Shown here: positions 6,221 to 10,906 of the stretch, piece by piece
How the letters are laid out: each line of letters begins with the position of its first letter
Position numbering within the stretch: the stretch's first letter is position 1
Assembly (NCBI GenBank): GCA_021827225.1
Contig: JAKAXG010000076.1
Coordinates: forward strand, 1-10,906
Reading direction: 5' to 3'
DNA: 10,906 bases
Source: Actinomycetes bacterium
GTDB taxonomy: Bacteria; Actinomycetota; Acidimicrobiia; Acidimicrobiales; Palsa-688
The notes under the pieces: model-generated
Seen by the model: the letters and a program-made list of their open reading frames with translations, nothing else
What the model was told of the DNA's origin: nothing
The model's database searches: none
Position numbers and translations under genes: made by a program

Positions 6221-6982
6221 ATGTACGCAGAGGAACGGCTGCAGGCCATCGTCGAACGGGCCCGCCAGCACGGCCGGGTGGAGGTGGTGGCCCTGGCCAC
6301 CGAGCTGCAGGTGACGCCGGAGACGATCCGCAGGGACCTGACCAGCCTGGAGCGCCAGGGGCTGCTGCGCCGGGTGCACGGGGGGGCCATCCCGGTCACC
6401 CGGCTGGGCTTCGAGCCGGCGGTCAGCCAGCGGGCCGAGCGGCTCACCGAGGAGAAGGACCGCATTGCCAAGGCCGCCCTGGCCGAGCTGCCGTCCGAGG
6501 GGGCGATCCTGCTCGACGCCGGCACCACCACCGCCCGCATCGCCGAGGCCCTCCCCCAGGACCGGGAGCTGACGGTCGTGACCAACTCCATCCCCATCGC
6601 CCTCACTCTGAGCGTCAGGCCGAACCTGCAGCTGCTGGTCACCGGCGGGCGCATCCGGTCCCGGACCCTGGCCGGGGTGGGCGACTGGACGGTGTCCGCG
6701 CTCAGCCGGGTCCGGGTCGACGTGGCCTTCCTCGGCGCCAACGGCATCTCCCCGGAGTTCGGACTCACCACCCCCGACCAGTCCGAGGCGGCGGCCAAGC
6801 GGGCCATGATCGCCGCCGCCCGCCGCAGCGTGGTGGTGGCTGACCACACCAAGCTGGGGGAGGACTACTTCGCCCGCTTCGCCGATCTCGACGAGATCGA
6901 CACGGTGATCACCGACTCCGGCGCCGACGAGGAGCTGGTCTCCCTGCTGGAGGCCAAGGGCCCGACGGTGGTGCTGGCGTGA
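6221..6982 (+). CDS. fruR: DeoR-family transcriptional regulator of the fructose PTS operon
   Basis: The 253-residue protein has the standard DeoR layout. An N-terminal winged helix-turn-helix begins MYAEERLQAIV, with the helix-turn-helix LATELQVTPETIRRDL (about 25-40) and the wing RRVHGGA (50-56). A C-terminal sugar-phosphate-sensing DeoRC domain follows, with DAGTTT (99-104), TNS (121-123), TGG (141-143), GANGI (172-176) and ADHTK (207-211). Such regulators generally repress the adjacent sugar operon and release DNA on binding a phosphorylated intermediate; here fructose-1-phosphate or fructose-1,6-bisphosphate is the likely effector (inference from neighbours). Its stop overlaps the fruK GTG by 4 bases, so it is the first gene of its own operon and probably autoregulated through the A-rich region upstream. 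The start is secure: the family begins exactly here. Confidence 0.92.
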   Translation: MYAEERLQAIVERARQHGRVEVVALATELQVTPETIRRDLTSLERQGLLRRVHGGAIPVTRLGFEPAVSQRAERLTEEKDRIAKAALAELPSEGAILLDAGTTTARIAEALPQDRELTVVTNSIPIALTLSVRPNLQLLVTGGRIRSRTLAGVGDWTVSALSRVRVDVAFLGANGISPEFGLTTPDQSEAAAKRAMIAAARRSVVVADHTKLGEDYFARFADLDEIDTVITDSGADEELVSLLEAKGPTVVLA

Positions 6983-7917
6983 TCGTCACCGTCACCGCCA
7001 ACCCCAGCGTGGACCGCACCATCGAGGTGGCCGACCTGGCCCGGGGAGCGGTGATCCGGGCCCTGTCCAACCGGGTCGACGCCGGCGGCAAGGGGGTCAA
7101 CGTGGCCCGGGCGCTGGCCCGCCACGGCCACAAGGCCATCGCCGTGGTCGCCGCCGGCGGCGCCGAGGGGACGCAGCTGCTGGCCCTGCTGGACGGCTCA
7201 GGGCTCGACGTCCACCCGGTGACCATCGCCGGTGCGGTGCGCTCGAACGTCACCGTGGTGGAGGCGGACGGCACCACCACCAAGCTGAACGAGCCCGGTC
7301 CCACCCTGAGCGCGGCCGAGCTGGAGTCCCTGGCCGCCGGCACGGTGGAGGCGGCGCAGCGGGCGGACTGGGTGGTGCTGTGCGGCAGCCTCCCGCCCGG
7401 GGCGCCCCCGGACTGGTACGCCGACCTCTGCCGGCGCATCGCCGCCCCCGGGTGCCGCATCGCCGTCGACACCTCAGGCCCGGCGCTGGCCGCCGCCGTG
7501 GCGGCCGCCCCCGACCTTCTCAAACCCAACCGGGAGGAGCTGGCCGAGCTCACCGGCCGGCGCATCGCCAGCGTCGCCGACGCCGCCGCCGCCGCCTCGA
7601 CGCTGGTCGACGCCGGGGTCGCCGCCGTCCTGGTGAGCCTGGGCGCCGCCGGCGCCGTCCTGGTCGAGCGGGACGGCCGCTGGCACGCCACCGCCCCGGC
7701 GGTCCAGGCCCGCAGCAGCGTGGGGGCGGGCGACGCCATGCTGGCCGGTTTTCTGGCCAGCGGGGCGACCGGGGCCCGCTCGCTCGTTGAGGGCGTCGCC
7801 TGGGGAAGCGCCGCCGTCTCCCTGCCGGGGAGCCGGATGCCCTCCCCCCGGGACATCCGCCGCGACGGCATCTCTTTGTCCGACATCAACGACCAACCAC
7901 TAGGGGAGGACGCATGA
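6979..7917 (+). CDS. fruK: 1-phosphofructokinase
   Basis: FruK phosphorylates fructose-1-phosphate, the product of the fructose PTS, to fructose-1,6-bisphosphate with ATP. The 312-residue protein has PfkB/ribokinase-family signatures: the N-terminal TANPSVDRTI (6-15), the substrate-binding DAGGKGVNVARAL (34-46), CGSLPPG (135-141), DLLKPNREEL (179-188) and the C-terminal SVGAGDAMLAGF (247-258), with the GAGD anion hole and catalytic base Asp252. Length matches the family. Position between a DeoR regulator and the PTS fructose enzymes favours FruK over tagatose-6-phosphate kinase or PfkB. Translation starts at GTG 6979 inside the fruR stop (GTGA), and the stop overlaps the IIA ATG (ATGA), so both junctions look translationally coupled. 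The last about 15 residues are a weakly conserved tail. Confidence 0.95.
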   Translation: MIVTVTANPSVDRTIEVADLARGAVIRALSNRVDAGGKGVNVARALARHGHKAIAVVAAGGAEGTQLLALLDGSGLDVHPVTIAGAVRSNVTVVEADGTTTKLNEPGPTLSAAELESLAAGTVEAAQRADWVVLCGSLPPGAPPDWYADLCRRIAAPGCRIAVDTSGPALAAAVAAAPDLLKPNREELAELTGRRIASVADAAAAASTLVDAGVAAVLVSLGAAGAVLVERDGRWHATAPAVQARSSVGAGDAMLAGFLASGATGARSLVEGVAWGSAAVSLPGSRMPSPRDIRRDGISLSDINDQPLGEDA

Positions 7918-8366
7918 CCGCAGTAATCACCACCGAGCTGATCGACCTGGACCTGGCCGCCGGGGACCGCGCCGACGCCACCCGCCAGCTGGCCGAGAGG
8001 CTGTTCAAGGCCGGCCGGGTCACCGACCTCGACGGCTTCCTCGACGACGTCCGGGCCCGGGAGGCGCAGATGCCCACCGGCCTGGAAGGCGGCATCGGCA
8101 TCCCGCACGCCCGCTCCGCCCACGTCACCGAGCCGTCCCTGGCCTTCGCCCGGTCCGTCCCCGGGGTCGACTTCGGCGCCCCGGACGGACCGGCCCGGCT
8201 CATCTTCCTGATCGCCGCCCCCGAGGGCGGCGGCTCCGAGCACATGACCATCCTCGCCTCGCTCGCCCGCCGGCTGGTGCACCCCTCCTTCCGGGACGCC
8301 CTCGCCTCGGCGGACACCCCGCAGTCCGTCGTCGCCCTGATCGACAAGGAGGTATTCGGGCAATGA
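7914..8366 (+). CDS. PTS fructose-specific IIA component
   Basis: This 150-residue cytoplasmic domain protein belongs to the fructose/mannitol IIA family (PTS_EIIA_2). The phospho-accepting histidine is His65 in GGIGIPHAR (59-67). Further family features are LFKAGRVTDLDGFLDDVRARE (helical lead-in from about 30) and LIFLIAAPEG...HMTILASLARRL. It takes phosphate from HPr and passes it to Cys9 of the IIB domain in the next gene. It is a stand-alone protein here, whereas many actinobacterial FruA proteins carry IIA fused to IIBC. ATG 7914 overlaps the fruK stop, and its own stop overlaps the IIBC start, both by 4 bases. Confidence 0.94.
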   Translation: MTAVITTELIDLDLAAGDRADATRQLAERLFKAGRVTDLDGFLDDVRAREAQMPTGLEGGIGIPHARSAHVTEPSLAFARSVPGVDFGAPDGPARLIFLIAAPEGGGSEHMTILASLARRLVHPSFRDALASADTPQSVVALIDKEVFGQ

Positions 8367-9910
8367 GACTCGTCGCCGTCACGTCCTGCCCCACCGGCAT
8401 CGCCCACACCTACATGGCGGCGGAGGCCCTGGAACTGGCCGCCCGGGAGGCGGGCCACGAGATCACCGTGGAGACCCAGGGCGCCGCCGGATCCACCCCC
8501 ATCCCGGCGGAGGTCATCGCCGCCGCCGACGCCGTCATCTTCGCCGCCGACGTCGAGGTGCGCGACCGGGACCGCTTCGCCGGCAAGCCCCTGGTGGCCG
8601 CCCCGGTCAAGAAGGCCATCAACGCCGGGTCCGACCTGGTGGCCGAGGCCGTCGCCGCCGCCTCCTCCGCCGCCTCCGTCGGGGGCGCCCCGGCCCCGGC
8701 CGGCGCCGCCCCGGTGCTCACCACCAAGGTGGACGCCGACGCCGGCGTCGCCACCCGCCTGCGCCAGTGGCTCATGACCGGGGTCAGCTACATGATCCCC
8801 TTCGTGGCCGCCGGCGGCATCCTCATCGCCCTGTCGTTCATCATCGGCGGGCCCCAGGTGGCCATGAAGGTCTTCGGCGGCACCTTCCACGGCCACACCT
8901 ACAAGGGGGTGGTGACCGGCGTGGAGAGCTTCGACGTCAGCCACATCATCTCCGCCGCCGGCTACGCCGGGCTGCTGTTCATGATCGGCAAGGTGGCGTT
9001 CTTCATGCTGGTCCCGATCCTGGCCGGGTTCATCGCCTTCGCCATGGCCGACCGCATGGGCCTGGTGCCGGGCATCGTCGCCGGCCTCATCGCCACCGCC
9101 ACCGGCGCCGGGTTCCTCGGCGGCCTGATAGGCGGCCTGCTGGCCGGGGCGGTGGTCATGGGGCTGCGGCGCATCGACGTGCCCCGGGTCCTGGCCGGGG
9201 TCATGCCCGTGGTGGTGATCCCCCTGGTCTCCACCATCGTGGTGGGCCTGGCCATGACCATCGTGGTGGGCCGGCCGGTCGCCTGGGCCACCACCCAGCT
9301 GACCAACGGGCTGAACGGGCTCTCCGGCTCCAACGCCATCCTGCTGGGCCTGCTGCTCGGGTTGATGATGGCGTTCGACATGGGCGGTCCGGTGAACAAG
9401 GTGGCCTACACCTTCGGTGTGGCCGCCCTCTCCACCGGCAACCTGAAGATCATGGCCGCCGTCATGGCCGCCGGGATGACCCCGCCGCTGGGCCTGGCCC
9501 TGGCGTCGGTCGTCCGGCCCCGGCTGTTCACCGACGCCGAGCGCAAGGCCGGTGAGGCGGCGTGGCTGCTGGGCGCCTCGTTCATCACCGAGGGGGCCAT
9601 CCCCTTCGCCGCCGGCGACCCCCTGCGGGTCATCCCCAGCATCATGGCCGGCAGCGCCGCCACCGGCGGGCTGTCCATGGCCTTCGGGGCCACCTCCCGG
9701 GCCCCGCACGGCGGGATCTGGATCATCGGCCTGATCGGCAAGCCGGAGCTCTACCTGCTGGCCATCGTGGCCGGAACGGTGGTGAGCGCCGCCTGCGTGG
9801 TGGTGGCCAAGTCCGTCGGCCGCAAGGCGGTGGCGGAGCAGCCCCAGGGTGCCCCGGCGCCGGCCACCGCCGATGTCGCCGGCCGCGGCACGGTTGCGGT
9901 GGGGGCCTGA
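8363..9910 (+). CDS. fruA: PTS fructose-specific IIBC component (permease)
   Basis: This 515-residue membrane transporter couples fructose uptake to phosphorylation at C-1. Residues 1 to about 100 form the fructose-type IIB domain, with phospho-cysteine Cys9 in VTSCPTGIAHTYMAAEAL. An Ala/Pro-rich linker (about 100-120) leads to the IIC domain (about 130-485) with many hydrophobic segments, for example 142-162, 198-228, 233-267, 279-303 and 324-340. IIC signatures are MGGPVNK (340-346), TEGAIPFAAGDP (409-420) and APHGG (447-451), the conserved sugar-binding loops. A hydrophilic Ala/Pro tail follows (about 485-515). It starts at ATG 8363 within the IIA stop; one base separates its stop from the HPr gene. 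Specificity for fructose rather than mannose or mannitol follows from the IIB/IIC motifs and from fruK in the operon. Confidence 0.95.
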   Translation: MRLVAVTSCPTGIAHTYMAAEALELAAREAGHEITVETQGAAGSTPIPAEVIAAADAVIFAADVEVRDRDRFAGKPLVAAPVKKAINAGSDLVAEAVAAASSAASVGGAPAPAGAAPVLTTKVDADAGVATRLRQWLMTGVSYMIPFVAAGGILIALSFIIGGPQVAMKVFGGTFHGHTYKGVVTGVESFDVSHIISAAGYAGLLFMIGKVAFFMLVPILAGFIAFAMADRMGLVPGIVAGLIATATGAGFLGGLIGGLLAGAVVMGLRRIDVPRVLAGVMPVVVIPLVSTIVVGLAMTIVVGRPVAWATTQLTNGLNGLSGSNAILLGLLLGLMMAFDMGGPVNKVAYTFGVAALSTGNLKIMAAVMAAGMTPPLGLALASVVRPRLFTDAERKAGEAAWLLGASFITEGAIPFAAGDPLRVIPSIMAGSAATGGLSMAFGATSRAPHGGIWIIGLIGKPELYLLAIVAGTVVSAACVVVAKSVGRKAVAEQPQGAPAPATADVAGRGTVAVGA

Positions 9911-9911
9911 G

Positions 9912-10181
9912 ATGGCCGAACGCAAGGCAGTCGTGGGATCCAAGGTCGGCCTCCACGCCCGGCCGGCCAGCCTGCTGGTGCAGGCCGCCGCCCGCCAGCC
10001 GGTGGCGGTGACCATCCGCAAGGACGGCGGCGAGGCGGTGGACGCCCGCAGCATCCTGTCGGTGATCGGCCTCGATGCCCGCGCCGGTGACACCGTCGTG
10101 CTGTCCGCCACCGGCGAAGGCGCCGACTCCGTCCTCGAGGAGCTGGCCGTCCTCGTCGAGTCCGACATGGACGCGTCGTGA
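9912..10181 (+). CDS. ptsH: Phosphocarrier protein HPr
   Basis: HPr is the small soluble carrier that moves phosphate from enzyme I to IIA. The 89-residue product has the active-site motif GLHARPAS (13-20) with His15 and Arg17. An ARSILSVIGLDARAGD segment (45-60) places Ser47 where Firmicutes HPr has its regulatory Ser46; no HPr kinase is visible, so regulation there is unproven. Size is normal (85-90). ATG 9912 lies one base after the IIBC stop. A longer in-frame reading starting at 9849 only adds Arg/Pro-rich antiphase translation of the IIBC tail. The stop overlaps the ptsI GTG by 4 bases. Confidence 0.95.
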   Translation: MAERKAVVGSKVGLHARPASLLVQAAARQPVAVTIRKDGGEAVDARSILSVIGLDARAGDTVVLSATGEGADSVLEELAVLVESDMDAS

Positions 10182-10906
10182 GCCCCCGCCTGGCCGGCCT
10201 GGGCGTCAGCCCGGGCACCGCTTCCGGGCCGGTGGCCCGCATGGGTGACGCCCCCGCCCTTCCCCCCGCCGCCCCGCTGGTCGCCGACACCGACCAGGAG
10301 ACGTCCCGGGCCCGGGGCGCCCTGGCCGAGGTGGCCGGCTGGTACCAGCGCCGGGCGGCCGCCCTCAGCGGCCCGGCCGCCGACGTGCTGACGGCGGAGT
10401 CGCTCATGGCCGCCGACCCGGCCCTGGCCACAGCGGTCGAGAAGCTGGTGCTGTCCGGGCGGGCCGCCCCCTGGGCCGTGACCGAGGCGCTGGCCGCCTA
10501 CAAGGACGTGCTCCTCGCCGCCGGCGGCTACCTGGCGGAGCGGGCCAGCGACCTCGACGACATCGCCCGCCGGGCGGTGGCCGTCCTGCTGGGAGTGGCC
10601 ATGCCCGGCCTGCCCGACCCGGGGCACCCGTTCGTGCTGGTCGCCGAGGACCTGGCCCCGGCCGACACCGCCACCCTCGACCCCCGCCAGGTGCTGGCCA
10701 TCGTCACCGCCAGGGGCGGCCCCACCAGCCACACCGCCATCCTGTCCAAGACCCTCGGCATCCCGGCGGTGGTGTCGTGCCAGGGCATCGACGCGGTGGC
10801 CGACGGGGCGGTGGTGGGCGTGGACGGCTCCGCCGGGACCGTCGTGGTCGAACCGTCCGCCGAGGAGGTGCGGGACCTGCGGGTCCGGGCCGCCGAGCGG
10901 GCCGCC
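10178..10906 (+). CDS. ptsI: PTS enzyme I (PEP-protein phosphotransferase), 3' end cut by window edge
   Basis: A GTG overlapping the HPr stop (GTGA) opens a frame that runs 243 codons to the window edge. The product begins SPRLAGLGVSPGTASGPV, the N-terminal strand of enzyme I. It continues with the HPr-binding helical region (AEVAGWYQRRAAAL ... ERASDLDDIARR, about 50-132) and the phosphohistidine loop TARGGPTSHTAILSKTLGIPAVV (177-199), with His185 corresponding to E. coli His189. Enzyme I autophosphorylates from PEP and feeds HPr. Family length is about 540-580 residues, so only the phosphohistidine and HPr-binding half is present; the PEP-binding TIM barrel lies beyond the window. Nothing suggests a frameshift. 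Confidence 0.94.
   Translation, partial: MSPRLAGLGVSPGTASGPVARMGDAPALPPAAPLVADTDQETSRARGALAEVAGWYQRRAAALSGPAADVLTAESLMAADPALATAVEKLVLSGRAAPWAVTEALAAYKDVLLAAGGYLAERASDLDDIARRAVAVLLGVAMPGLPDPGHPFVLVAEDLAPADTATLDPRQVLAIVTARGGPTSHTAILSKTLGIPAVVSCQGIDAVADGAVVGVDGSAGTVVVEPSAEEVRDLRVRAAERAA

Noticed and set aside
8641..8720. GCC-rich repetitive stretch in the IIBC gene
   Set aside because: It encodes the Ala/Pro-rich linker between IIB and IIC and keeps frame. It is not a separate repeat element.
7886..10732. A 948-codon open frame on the minus strand opposite the fru-PTS operon
   Set aside because: Gly/His/Asp-rich repetitive translation with no domain. It spans the antisense of five well-identified genes, as expected from high-GC third positions.

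Overview
The window is very GC-rich DNA (about 70% or more by eye, with strong G/C bias at third codon positions). It is densely packed with genes, uses GTG starts and has many 4-base stop/start overlaps. This style points to a high-GC Gram-positive bacterium (Actinomycetota). Three other traits agree: an RsbW-like ATPase-fold regulator, a P450 paired with a small [3Fe-4S] ferredoxin, and a DeoR-controlled fructose PTS cluster. I cannot name a genus.

Layout. (1) 1-330, minus: the first 110 residues of an anti-sigma-factor-type HATPase protein, cut by the left edge. It is divergent from (2) 395-619, plus: a small FmdB-type zinc-ribbon protein. This converges on (3) 626-1126, minus: tadA, the tRNA adenosine deaminase; the two stop codons lie symmetrically in one perfect 14-bp palindrome. 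(4) 1245-6124, minus: a tight run transcribed in the order ppc (PEP carboxylase), a GNAT acetyltransferase, a ferredoxin and a cytochrome P450. The ferredoxin and P450 overlap by 4 bases, and a GC hairpin follows the P450. (5) 6125-6220: an unusually A-rich divergent control region. (6) 6221 to the right edge, plus: fruR (DeoR family), fruK, PTS fructose IIA, IIBC, ptsH (HPr) and the first 243 codons of ptsI (enzyme I). Neighbouring genes here overlap by 4 bases or are 1 base apart.

How the genes fit together. The right half encodes one complete phosphorelay: PEP to enzyme I (His185), HPr (His15), IIA (His65), IIB (Cys9), then fructose crossing IIC as fructose-1-phosphate. FruK makes fructose-1,6-bisphosphate from it, and the DeoR protein probably senses a sugar phosphate. 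The divergent gene ppc also consumes PEP, sending it to oxaloacetate. The 96-bp gap therefore separates two competing uses of PEP and may coordinate them; that is inference. The ferredoxin-P450 pair is a monooxygenase module of unknown substrate with no reductase in view.

I see no mobile element, CRISPR array, tRNA or rRNA gene, and no convincing new defence or biosynthetic system. Most of the content is recognisable housekeeping and carbon metabolism. The points of interest are regulatory and architectural.
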